Part shown: one piece after another, positions 1 through 8,041 of the stretch
How the letters are laid out: each line of letters opens with the position of its first letter
How positions within the stretch are numbered: position 1 is the stretch's first letter
NCBI GenBank assembly: GCA_963847735.1
Contig: CAWKAV010000022.1
Span: 272,001-336,000, forward strand
DNA: 64,000 nt
Reading direction: 5' to 3'
Origin: CAWKAV01 sp963847735
GTDB taxonomy: Bacteria; Desulfobacterota; Desulfuromonadia; Desulfuromonadales; BM103
Made by a program: the position numbers and the translations under genes
Notes under the pieces: generated by a model
Told to the model about the DNA's origin: nothing
Seen by the model: only the letters and a program-made list of their open reading frames with translations
Database searches by the model: none

Positions 1-144
1 TATCGGTAGCAGCAGTAGAGGTTCGTACTGCTTCTTGATCGCCAGGTAGAGCAGCACGAAGGAGATCAACCACATCACCAGGTTGCCACCGGTCAGGCTG
101 ACTAAACCGCTTGAATAAATCAGATCCTTGAGTATATCAAACAT
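1..144 (-). CDS. Na+-translocating decarboxylase beta subunit, N-terminal fragment
   Basis: Only the first 48 residues are inside the window; the gene runs off the left edge. The fragment begins MFDILKDLIYSSGL and contains a hydrophobic segment and the stretch LYLAIKKQYEPLLLLPI, which is typical of the start of OadB/GcdB/MmdB subunits. This family is the multi-spanning membrane subunit that decarboxylates the biotin-bound carboxyl group and pumps Na+ out of the cell. The gamma-type subunit gene lies 11 bases upstream in the same direction. The acyl-CoA substrate (oxaloacetate, methylmalonyl-CoA or glutaconyl-CoA) cannot be read from this fragment; the neighbouring acyl-CoA dehydrogenase favours an acyl-CoA. 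Confidence 0.8.
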   Translation of the reverse strand, partial: MFDILKDLIYSSGLVSLTGGNLVMWLISFVLLYLAIKKQYEPLLLLPI

Positions 145-155
145 GGCGTAGTCTC

Positions 156-338
156 TTAGTCCGGCGCCGAAGCGGCTGGCTTTCCAGGCACCGGATCCAC
201 ACTATTACCACGATTTTCAACGACGTCGATGATCCTGGTGCTGAGCTGGGTCAGAATCTGAAGTAGTAACATGACCAGAAAGACACCAACGATGCCACTG
301 CTGAAAACTTCAAAAACCTTGGACCAGTCGGTCTCCAT
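156..338 (-). CDS. Na+-translocating decarboxylase gamma-type small subunit (OadG family)
   Basis: This is a 60-residue protein with one membrane helix (about residues 11-30, VFSSGIVGVFLVMLLLQI) and a short charged, proline-rich tail. That is the usual form of the OadG gamma subunit, which anchors and assembles the decarboxylase. The ATG at 338 is preferred over an upstream in-frame TTG because a GGGGAG ribosome-binding sequence precedes it. It is immediately upstream of the beta-subunit gene and downstream of an acyl-CoA dehydrogenase gene, so the three are probably co-transcribed. The family call rests on size, topology and context, because gamma subunits are weakly conserved. Confidence 0.7.
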   Translation of the reverse strand: METDWSKVFEVFSSGIVGVFLVMLLLQILTQLSTRIIDVVENRGNSVDPVPGKPAASAPD

Positions 339-397
339 TCTCAACTCCCCTTACAAGAACTTCCGGGTTTGTTCGAGCTTCTTTAAAACATGGCAAT

Positions 398-1555
398 CTA
401 ACGGTTTTCAACATCACCCATGGCGATGCCGGCGATGATGGTTTTCTGAATGTTGCTGGTCCCTTCGACGACGCGCAGTGACTGGGCATCGCGCAGGAAA
501 CGCTCGGCCGGGTACTCCGTGGAAAAACCGTAGCTGCCGAAAATTTTCATGGTTTCACTCGCCGCGTGCACGGCAGCCTCCGAGGCGAACAGCTTGGCGA
601 TCGAGGTCTGCTGTTGATTGGGCAACCCCTGGTCCTTGAGCCAGGCGGCCCGATAAACAAGGAGTTTGGCAGCCTCATGCTCGGCGACCATATCGGCGAT
701 CTGGGCCTGGATCATCTGGTATGAGCCGATTTTCTTGCCGAACTGGGTGCGTTCGTTCGCATAATCGATGGCCGCCTCGATGGCGCCTCCGGCGATGCCG
801 AGGGCTCCGGCAGAGCAACTGATGCGGGTGTTGTTGAGCTGCCACATGCAGATCTGGAAACCCTGGCCGACTTCGCCAAGAACTGAATCCTTTGGAATTC
901 TGGCTTTGCTGAAGGCGATTTCGCCGGTAGGGGCACAGTGCAATCCAAGTTTGGTCTCGATAGGAGCGGTGACGATGCCCTCGTTGTCCTTGAGGTTGAC
1001 GACGAAACATGTCATGCCCTTGTACTTCTTGCTCTTGTCAGTGAAGGCGTAAAGCAGGCCCCAGTCGCCGACATGGGCATTGGAAATCCACATCTTCTGG
1101 CCGTTAAGCTCCCAGTGGTCACCGCAATCGGTAGCCGTGGTTAACATACTGGCAACGTCGGAACCGGAGTTCGGCTCGGTGATGGCAAAGAAACCGCAGG
1201 AGTCGGCGTTGACCCAGTCGGGGATGAAGCGCTGCTTCTGCTCCTCACTGCCAAACTTGTTGACTGTTACTGCGGGGCCAATGTTCTGCATGTTAAAGGG
1301 CAACCGCCACGAACCGCTGACCCTTGCGATCTGCTCGGCGAGAATGACCGACTCGAGAAAGCCAAAACCATTACCGCCATACTCTTCCGGCAGAGCGCAG
1401 CCAAAGAAGCCGAGCGAGGCCATCTTCTTGACCAGCTCGGGACGATACCTGTGATTCGCTTCGTCGTCCTTGAGATTGGGAAGAATTTCCTTCAACGCGA
1501 AATCTCTGGCCATCTCCTGCATCATCCGCTGTTCATCGGTCAGTCCGAATTGCAT
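398..1555 (-). CDS. Acyl-CoA dehydrogenase (possible glutaryl-CoA dehydrogenase)
   Basis: This 385-residue FAD enzyme has the complete acyl-CoA dehydrogenase layout: an N-terminal helical domain, a central beta domain with ITEPNSGSD and WISNAHVGD, and a C-terminal helical domain with the ERTQFGKKI signature. Glu364 in RVVEGTSNIQ is at the position of the catalytic base used by glutaryl- and short-chain acyl-CoA dehydrogenases. The start has a strong AGGAGG ribosome-binding site. The gene lies just upstream of the Na+-translocating decarboxylase subunits. In some anaerobes a non-decarboxylating glutaryl-CoA dehydrogenase is paired with a membrane glutaconyl-CoA decarboxylase, so this neighbourhood suggests glutaryl-CoA as substrate. 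That is inference; butyryl-, isovaleryl- or other acyl-CoA remain possible. Confidence 0.85.
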   Translation of the reverse strand: MQFGLTDEQRMMQEMARDFALKEILPNLKDDEANHRYRPELVKKMASLGFFGCALPEEYGGNGFGFLESVILAEQIARVSGSWRLPFNMQNIGPAVTVNKFGSEEQKQRFIPDWVNADSCGFFAITEPNSGSDVASMLTTATDCGDHWELNGQKMWISNAHVGDWGLLYAFTDKSKKYKGMTCFVVNLKDNEGIVTAPIETKLGLHCAPTGEIAFSKARIPKDSVLGEVGQGFQICMWQLNNTRISCSAGALGIAGGAIEAAIDYANERTQFGKKIGSYQMIQAQIADMVAEHEAAKLLVYRAAWLKDQGLPNQQQTSIAKLFASEAAVHAASETMKIFGSYGFSTEYPAERFLRDAQSLRVVEGTSNIQKTIIAGIAMGDVENR

Positions 1556-1610
1556 CTCAACCTCCTGAATATTTTCAATGTGTTTATCGTCTGCGTATCA
1601 CGCTTCGTAA

Positions 1611-2396
1611 TTAAAGATTCTCAAGTCGCCGACTGATGTCGACCAGGCGCGGACCAATATCCTGATCGAGTTTCTCGGCACTGAGTTGCCAGGCCGGCCC
1701 GCCACAGTTGATGGCCAGCACAGAGTTGTCCGCCTGGATCAGGGGAACGGCAATCGAATTCACGTTTTCGCGCCAGTCGCCCAGGGAGAAGCAAAAGCCC
1801 TTTTCCCTGAAATCGATCATTCCCTGGTCGATGCCGGCTTTGATCTGTGGCCATTCCCCTTTCGGGGTGGCCTGACGGATTCGGGCAATCAGCTCGACCC
1901 GTTCTTCCTCGGGCAGGCCACAGAGCAGCGCCCGTCCCATCGCAGTGTTGGCGATACGGGTGCGTGCACCGATGTCGATGCGCAAGGTGATCATATTGGC
2001 CCTGGCCACACAGTTTTCCAGGTAAACCATGTGCAAACCGTCACGGGCGGCCAGCGAGACGGAGGCTTCCGCATCATCGGCCAGTTCCTGCATCAGCGGC
2101 CGGGCGGATTTGAGGATGTCAAGATTGCCGAGCATGGAATACCCCAGGGACAGGACCGCCGGTCCCAGGCTGTACTGGTTGAAGCGCTTGGAGTGATTCA
2201 GATAACCCAGAACTGTCAGGGTATGGGTCAACCTGGAGATGGTCGCTTTGGGTAGACCAGTGCGTACGGCAATTTCCTGATTACCCAGAAAACGGTCTCC
2301 CTGGCGAAAGCAGCGCAGCACGCTCAAGCCTCGTGCCAGGGCTGTAACAACCTGACGTTCTTTCTCTGCAGAGGCTTTATTACTTTCATCGTTCAT
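1611..2396 (-). CDS. IclR-family transcriptional regulator
   Basis: This 261-residue protein has an N-terminal winged helix (about residues 18-80, including VTALARGLSVLRCF and a GLPKATISRLTHTL recognition helix) followed by the IclR effector domain (YLENCVARANMITLRIDIG, FCFSLGDWRENVNSIAVPL). The ATG at 2396 is chosen because AAGGA precedes it and the winged helix then starts at the usual distance; a longer reading frame exists upstream. The gene is next to and upstream of the acyl-CoA dehydrogenase/decarboxylase genes. It probably controls them and itself through the palindrome at 2501-2519. The effector is unknown, perhaps an acyl-CoA or aromatic or dicarboxylic intermediate. Confidence 0.9.
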   Translation of the reverse strand: MNDESNKASAEKERQVVTALARGLSVLRCFRQGDRFLGNQEIAVRTGLPKATISRLTHTLTVLGYLNHSKRFNQYSLGPAVLSLGYSMLGNLDILKSARPLMQELADDAEASVSLAARDGLHMVYLENCVARANMITLRIDIGARTRIANTAMGRALLCGLPEEERVELIARIRQATPKGEWPQIKAGIDQGMIDFREKGFCFSLGDWRENVNSIAVPLIQADNSVLAINCGGPAWQLSAEKLDQDIGPRLVDISRRLENL

Positions 2397-2500
2397 GGTT
2401 TGCTGTTCCTTGACAATTGGCTGGCAAAGGAAACTCTGTTGAAATCTTATTCGCATGTTTGCACGGGGACGAATGTATAGTCAACACTTTTTTGAAATTG

Positions 2501-2519
2501 AATTCCGTAGAGCGGAATT
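2501..2519. promoter_or_regulatory. Candidate IclR operator palindrome
   Basis: A perfect 7-bp inverted repeat, AATTCCG-TAGAG-CGGAATT, lies about 105 bases upstream of the IclR-family start codon in the intergenic region. Short TTCCG/CGGAA palindromes are the kind of site bound by IclR-family dimers. No other regulator is encoded beside it, so autoregulation and control of the downstream catabolic genes is the simplest reading. Confidence 0.55.
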
Positions 2520-2640
2520 TGCATGTGGCCAGAACGGGCGTGTAAATACCTTGATAAATAAGAAATGAAAGCACTGTCGGACTTGGTGATTTGTGACAGG
2601 GAGGGGATAGTTCGGCTGGCCCTTTGCCAACCTCGCAATA

Positions 2641-3615
2641 CTACCCCTTGCGAATCCGTGGATCAGCCATGGCATAGCTGATGTCAGCTAACAGGTTGCC
2701 GAGCAGGGTCAAGACAGCACCAATCACCAGAATCCCCATGATCAGCGGATAATCGCGCATCATGACACCATCGTAGAAGAGCTTGCCCATGCCGGGGATG
2801 GCGAAGATGGTCTCAAAGATGACACTGCCGCCGATCAGGCCCGGCACCGAGAGGCCAAGGATGGTGATCACCGGCAGGAGTGCGTTGCGCAAAGCATGTT
2901 TGTAGATAACAACCCGTTCGGACAAACCCTTGGCGCGGGCGGTCAGGATGTAGTCCTGGCGAATCACTTCCAGCATGTTCGAGCGCATGTATCGAGAGAA
3001 GCCCGCCAGACCGCCGAAGGCGGAGACAAAGACCGGTAGGGCAAGATGATGAGCCATGTCCCAGAACTGCCGGCTCGGACTCAGGTAATCAAAACCCATC
3101 GATTTCAGACCGGCAACCGGGAAGATTCCCAATCTCACCCCGAAAAAATCCATCAGCAGTAATGCCAGCCAGAACGACGGCATGGCGAAACCGAGAAAGA
3201 CAAAAATCGTCGTGCCGCGATCGAAGGGGCTGTTCCGGCGGACCGCCGAGAGGATGCCGATCGGCACGGAAACCGCCAGGATCACGACAATCGATAAAAC
3301 ATTGATGAGGATGGTGATCGGCATGCGTTCTGAGATTTTATCGAGAACCGGCCGGTGGTCCTGGGCAAAGGATTCACCAAAATCGAGGGTGACGATCTCC
3401 TGCATCCAGAGGCCATACTGAACGTAGAGGGGCTTGTCGAGATTGTAGCGCTCACGCAGTCGATCGCGCATCTCGACACTCGCCTTCGGATTGAGATCGG
3501 TCTGCATATCGGTCGGCTCACCGGGAGCCAGATGAATCACCACAAAGCTGATCAGGGTGATGCCGATCAGCAGGGGAACCATCATGATCAACCGTTTTGA
3601 AAGATAAACCAGCAT
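2641..3615 (-). CDS. Peptide/nickel-type ABC transporter permease (DppB/OppB family)
   Basis: This 324-residue inner-membrane permease has six predicted helices. The N-terminus (YLSKRLIMMVPLLIGITLI) is typical of DppB/OppB, and the cytoplasmic EAA loop is present around YILTARAKGLSERVVIYKHA, the contact site for the ATPase. The binding-protein gene is 32 bases upstream on the same strand. The second permease and the ATPases that normally complete such a transporter are not in this segment, because the next gene downstream is the IclR regulator. Either this is a reduced operon or the partners are encoded elsewhere. Confidence 0.9.
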   Translation of the reverse strand: MLVYLSKRLIMMVPLLIGITLISFVVIHLAPGEPTDMQTDLNPKASVEMRDRLRERYNLDKPLYVQYGLWMQEIVTLDFGESFAQDHRPVLDKISERMPITILINVLSIVVILAVSVPIGILSAVRRNSPFDRGTTIFVFLGFAMPSFWLALLLMDFFGVRLGIFPVAGLKSMGFDYLSPSRQFWDMAHHLALPVFVSAFGGLAGFSRYMRSNMLEVIRQDYILTARAKGLSERVVIYKHALRNALLPVITILGLSVPGLIGGSVIFETIFAIPGMGKLFYDGVMMRDYPLIMGILVIGAVLTLLGNLLADISYAMADPRIRKG

Positions 3616-3647
3616 AAATTATTCAATCTTGAATGATGAATTCAGCA

Positions 3648-5258
3648 TCAACGGTCAAATTTCTGCTCGCTCTTCGGCACATACCACTTAATGAAATTAT
3701 ACGTAATGCCTGCCGGCGACGGCTCGATGCCACGGAAGCGTTTGGCTACCGCCGGCAAGGCTTCCCCCACGTAAAGGAAGGTGTAGGGTTGTTCTTCCGC
3801 CAGCACTTCCTGGAAACGGTCGTAGATCTTTTTGCGCTCATCGCGGTCAAAGGTCCGCCTGCCCTTCTCCAGCAGTTCGTCGACTTCCTTATTGTTGAAC
3901 TTGACAAAATTCAGCTCGCGCGGGGCCGTTTTACTCGAGTGCCAGATATTATATTGGTCCGGTTCCGGACCACCGCTCCAACCCAGAATTGTCGCATCAA
4001 AGTTACCGGTGAATATGAACTCCTTCAAGAAGGTCGCCCATTCGACAACACGAATCTCGATGGTGATACCGACTTCCTTGAGTCGGCGCTGAATAATTTC
4101 TGCGGTTTTGGAGCGCAGGTCATTACCCTGGTTGGTGACGATGGTAAATGCCAGCTTTTTACCATTTTTATCCAGGACGCCGTCCTTGTCGCTGTCAACC
4201 CAGCCCGCTTCCGCAAGCAATGAGCGTGAAAGTTCCGGGTCGTATTCATAACGTTCGACATTGGCATTGTAAAACCAGGTATCCGGCTTGTAGGGTCCGG
4301 TCGCAACCTGGCCGAGGCCCAGCAGGACCCCATCGATCAGTTCCTGCTTGTTGATGGCATGAGAAATTGCCTGGCGAACCCGCTTGTCCTGAAAAAGTGG
4401 TTTTGTCAGGTTATAACCAAGATAGGAGTAGCTGAAGGCCAAATAACGGTATTTGTTGAAGTTGCGGACAAAAGCCGGAGCATCGGTCTGTGTCTTATAC
4501 TGGATCGGGGTCAGGCCCATTTGATCCAGTCCGCCGGATTGCAACTCGAGGAACTGGGTCGACGTGTCAGGGATCACCCGGTAGACAACCCGATGGATAT
4601 AAGGCTGACCTTCAAAGTAATCCGGATTGGCCACCAGTTCCACTTTTTCGCCAGCGTCCCATTTGACAAACTTGTAGGGGCCGGTGCCTATCGGGCTTCT
4701 CGACAAGTTGCTTTTGGTGACGTCCTGGCCCTCAAGCAGGTGCTTGGGATGGATTGATGTCCCCCAGCTTTCCAGGGCTGGGGCATAGGGTTGCTCATAG
4801 GTAACGCGGAAGGTGTAGGGGTCCACTGCCTCGGCCTTGGCGACCTGCAGAAAATCCTCGGCGTAGGAGGTCGGCACCTCTGGATTGATATACATCTGGT
4901 AGGTGAAGAGAACATCAGCACTGGTGAATGGCGTACCGTCATGCCAGTGCACATCCTTGCGCAGATGAAAGGTAAATGACAGATTGTCCTCGGAGATCTC
5001 CCAGGATTCGGCCAATTCGCCCTCAAGCTGCAGATTTTTGTCATAGCGTATCAGGCCGTTGTAAACCAGGCGATTGATGTCACTCGAAGCTGAATCAGAG
5101 GAAAGGACCGGCAGCAGGTTGTTCGGTTCACCGATCGAAGCTTCGATGAATGTATCGCCGTGTACCGGTTTCGCCGCATCACCCTCTGCCGGGACGACTG
5201 TCTGCTGTTGTTCGCATCCGCAGATCAGGAGCAAGAGAACAATAAAGAGAAATTTCAT
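3648..5258 (-). CDS. Extracellular solute-binding lipoprotein of a peptide-type ABC transporter (family 5)
   Basis: This 536-residue protein begins with a lipoprotein signal (hydrophobic stretch ending LLICGC, with Cys14 as the lipidation site). It is then an SBP_bac_5 periplasmic binding protein: DINRLVYNGLIRYDKNLQ, LRKDVHWHDGTPFTSADV and VRQAISHAINKQELIDGVL are family signatures. It should capture oligopeptides or a similar substrate and deliver them to the permease encoded just downstream (2641-3615). The substrate cannot be told from sequence. The two genes are 32 bases apart and are likely one transcript. Confidence 0.92.
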   Translation of the reverse strand: MKFLFIVLLLLICGCEQQQTVVPAEGDAAKPVHGDTFIEASIGEPNNLLPVLSSDSASSDINRLVYNGLIRYDKNLQLEGELAESWEISEDNLSFTFHLRKDVHWHDGTPFTSADVLFTYQMYINPEVPTSYAEDFLQVAKAEAVDPYTFRVTYEQPYAPALESWGTSIHPKHLLEGQDVTKSNLSRSPIGTGPYKFVKWDAGEKVELVANPDYFEGQPYIHRVVYRVIPDTSTQFLELQSGGLDQMGLTPIQYKTQTDAPAFVRNFNKYRYLAFSYSYLGYNLTKPLFQDKRVRQAISHAINKQELIDGVLLGLGQVATGPYKPDTWFYNANVERYEYDPELSRSLLAEAGWVDSDKDGVLDKNGKKLAFTIVTNQGNDLRSKTAEIIQRRLKEVGITIEIRVVEWATFLKEFIFTGNFDATILGWSGGPEPDQYNIWHSSKTAPRELNFVKFNNKEVDELLEKGRRTFDRDERKKIYDRFQEVLAEEQPYTFLYVGEALPAVAKRFRGIEPSPAGITYNFIKWYVPKSEQKFDR

Positions 5259-5296
5259 AGGTAACCCCTTAACATACTGTCTTGGAAACAGTCCCG

Positions 5297-6103
5297 TTAT
5301 TCATGGTCTAAAGGAATAATCGTCGAACCCGGCGGTGGTAGCAACTGAAAGATCCCCGGCGGCAGTTTACCGTTGATTTCAAGATCTGAAAACTCGAGGC
5401 TGGCTGTGATCTTTTGGCCTGACAGTTCGATGCCGAAAAATTGTGGGAAGCCTCCCCCTTGTTCGGTAAATTGCCCATAATCAATCTTCAGGACCGGTTC
5501 GTCCTGATCAAAATAACTCACACCAACGAGTTGACGATCATGGCTGAAGGTCAATTCCTGACGACCCGGCACACCGTAACGAACCAGCAGCCAACCTCCC
5601 TCCGCAAGTTCAAAAGCCTCTTCACTCGAGGCAAGGATCACCGGCGGTTGATACAGCAAAACGCTGACCAGAGCAGGTAAACTCAGCGGGATGTTCACAA
5701 ACCGGCCAAGATTCTCCGGCGTTGCGGTTCCGGTATAGTAGAGATTTCGCGACGGGAGAGAAACGCCGAGGTCCTCGCCATCGACAGACAGCAGCAGCAA
5801 GGGTGTGCCGAAAGGACTCAGAGTCTCAGCACGCAGGCGATCGGGTTTTTCGGCGAGGATAACCTGGGTGCCATTCAGCGACTCGTCGGGGGAGTGCACC
5901 TTGACTTTGGCCAGACCCTGCACGGAGACGATCCGGGCAGAGATATCATACCATCCCTGCATAAGCCCTTCGGAAACCCCCCTGCTCACTGGATCGCCGA
6001 CCAATTGCGGAGGTATCCGGGCACAGGAAACCAGCAGAGCCATGATCAGCATCAGGACAGGCAGGACAGTACGGCAACACACTGGATAGCCCTCACTGCC
6101 CAT
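5297..6103 (-). CDS. LolB/DUF4292-like outer-membrane lipoprotein
   Basis: The 268-residue product has an N-terminal hydrophobic segment ending LLVSCA, a lipobox with the Cys about 24 residues from the start. The rest is beta-rich and resembles LolB-type folds that shield lipid anchors: GLAKVKVHSPDESLNGTQVI, LRAETLSPFGTPLLLLSVDG and a C-terminal half rich in alternating hydrophobic residues. The ATG at 6103 overlaps the last 11 bases of the TPR lipoprotein gene, so the two are translationally linked. No strong ribosome-binding site is visible; an upstream start at 6139 is possible but would lengthen the signal. A role in lipoprotein or lipid transport is inferred from fold resemblance only. 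Confidence 0.7.
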   Translation of the reverse strand: MGSEGYPVCCRTVLPVLMLIMALLVSCARIPPQLVGDPVSRGVSEGLMQGWYDISARIVSVQGLAKVKVHSPDESLNGTQVILAEKPDRLRAETLSPFGTPLLLLSVDGEDLGVSLPSRNLYYTGTATPENLGRFVNIPLSLPALVSVLLYQPPVILASSEEAFELAEGGWLLVRYGVPGRQELTFSHDRQLVGVSYFDQDEPVLKIDYGQFTEQGGGFPQFFGIELSGQKITASLEFSDLEINGKLPPGIFQLLPPPGSTIIPLDHE

Positions 6104-7814
6104 TGGCAAGTTTCTGAAGCTTGGCGCTGAGATCGACATTGTCGGGCTGCAACCGGAGAGCCTTTTCGTAGGCAGAGCGCGCCTTTTGAAGATTGTTCAT
6201 CGCAAGATGAATATCGCCGAGGTGCTCAAAGATGACGGCATCTTCGGAAAGCTCCCGGCTTGCCTCTTCAACGACCTTGAGAGCTTCAGGGAAACGACCC
6301 AGGCGATAATAGACCCAACCCAGTGTGTCTTGAATATGCGACGCCGGTTTCAAAGCAATGGCGCGTTCGGCATAGCCGAGAGCTTCTTCAAGGTCACGGT
6401 TTTCGACAGCCAAAGCATAAGCGAGAAAGTTCAGGGCTTCGGCGTGCTCTCCATCAATTTCAAGGACAGTTCTCATCGCCAGAAAAGCATCATCATGCCG
6501 GCCGAGGCTCTCCTGAACCAGCGCTTTCTGATAAAGCAACTCGACATTGTCCGGATAATAACCGACCCCGCGTTCGACAATTTCGAGGGCCTTATCCTGC
6601 TGTTTTTTGGCCATATAAAGTGAAGTCAGATACTGGAATACCTGCGGCCGGGGTTTGCCCTCGGCAACTCTTTCTTCTAAAAGTCGGGTTGCCTGATCGA
6701 GACGGTCCGTCTCCAGATAGATATACCCGATATGAGCCAGGGCATCATCGTATAAGGCCGACTCACGATCGATGCCCAAAAAGGCCTGAAGAGCAGCCTC
6801 CCACTCAGACAGCTGTTCATAGGCGGTGCCAAGATAGTAACGGGCCGGATCAAGATCAGAGTTCAGATCAAGAACTTCCTCAAATAGTGAGACAGCGTCT
6901 GACCAACGCTCCTGTTCCAGATAAATGAGCCCGATTTTACGACGGGCATCAAAATCATCGGGTTTGAGATCGACAATAATGTTCAGCTCTTCCAGAGCCT
7001 CATCATACCGCTTCATGCCCACGTAAACTCGCGAGAGCTGATGTCGCAATGCAAAATCGAGCGGACGTCGTTCAAGAGCTTCCGTAAAAACCTCCAATGC
7101 ACTCTGCCACTCTTTAAGTCCCTCGTAGAGAAGACCAAGCTCCAGGTAAGCCTGCTCCGTATCCGGGCTTCGGCGTATCAGTTCACGATATTGTTCCACC
7201 GCCATCTGATTCAGGCCGATCTCGCGATAAAGGCGGGCCATGGCCAGTCGCCCTGGCATGGAATCCGGGAAACGCTTCAGGAGCTCTTTTAACTGTTCTG
7301 CAGCAATGTCGAATTCACCAGCACGCACCAGGGCAATTGCCAGGTGCAGACGAACCGCCTCATCCTCTGGCGACAATTCAAGGACACGATTGAAATAGGG
7401 GATGGATCTGCTCGGTTGGCTGCTGCTGAAATAAGCATCGGCAAGGGTCAGATTTGCTTTGATGGAATCTGGCTCGCGCAACAGGATATCTTCAACCACT
7501 CGGATGGTATTTTCCGGCTGCCCAATGAACAGATAGAGTTCTGCGAGTTCGAAACGCAGGTTCTCATCATCAGGATCGGAATCAATCGCACTGAGATAAG
7601 CGGCAACAGCCCCTTCGCGATCATCATCTGCCAACAACATTCGAGCTCTGGTGTATTGGAAATATGCATTTGATTGCGGTTCGTTCAGCCTCGACACGTA
7701 GGGGCTATCAATCGGGACTGTTTCAGCAGCGTTACCGTGAACGTTGACGGCGACACAACCACTCAATATGAACGTCAGAAAAACAGTAAATTGACAGTAG
7801 CGAAGCAGGGTCAT
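6093..7814 (-). CDS. Large TPR lipoprotein
   Basis: This protein of about 573 residues is almost entirely tetratricopeptide repeats, a dozen or more 34-residue units such as AYLSAIDSDPDDENLRFELA, ALERRPLDFALRHQLSRVYV and AYEKALRLQPDNVDLSAKL. These form an extended protein-binding solenoid. The start at 7814 gives a lipoprotein signal with the lipobox FILSGC. A longer frame begins at 7916, but then the lipobox would be more than 50 residues in. The protein is coupled by overlap to the downstream LolB-like lipoprotein gene. The pair probably work together at the cell envelope; the partner bound by the TPRs is unknown. Confidence 0.85.
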   Translation of the reverse strand: MTLLRYCQFTVFLTFILSGCVAVNVHGNAAETVPIDSPYVSRLNEPQSNAYFQYTRARMLLADDDREGAVAAYLSAIDSDPDDENLRFELAELYLFIGQPENTIRVVEDILLREPDSIKANLTLADAYFSSSQPSRSIPYFNRVLELSPEDEAVRLHLAIALVRAGEFDIAAEQLKELLKRFPDSMPGRLAMARLYREIGLNQMAVEQYRELIRRSPDTEQAYLELGLLYEGLKEWQSALEVFTEALERRPLDFALRHQLSRVYVGMKRYDEALEELNIIVDLKPDDFDARRKIGLIYLEQERWSDAVSLFEEVLDLNSDLDPARYYLGTAYEQLSEWEAALQAFLGIDRESALYDDALAHIGYIYLETDRLDQATRLLEERVAEGKPRPQVFQYLTSLYMAKKQQDKALEIVERGVGYYPDNVELLYQKALVQESLGRHDDAFLAMRTVLEIDGEHAEALNFLAYALAVENRDLEEALGYAERAIALKPASHIQDTLGWVYYRLGRFPEALKVVEEASRELSEDAVIFEHLGDIHLAMNNLQKARSAYEKALRLQPDNVDLSAKLQKLANGQ

Positions 7815-8041
7815 AGGAGATCCGATGTTAAGAGTGAATGACCACAACAGAAAGTAGCATAGCCAACCGGCCCGGTCAATCAACCTGCGCCCGGACAGAG
7901 CAGTCTTTACATGCATATATCTTCTGATAATCTTTAGGAAAATCCAGTCAGCACGGTGTGGGAAATGACAGGATCGAAATCTGCTTCACTTGCAGAATCG
8001 ATAATGACTGCAAACTTGACTCCGTTGACAGAAATACCACT

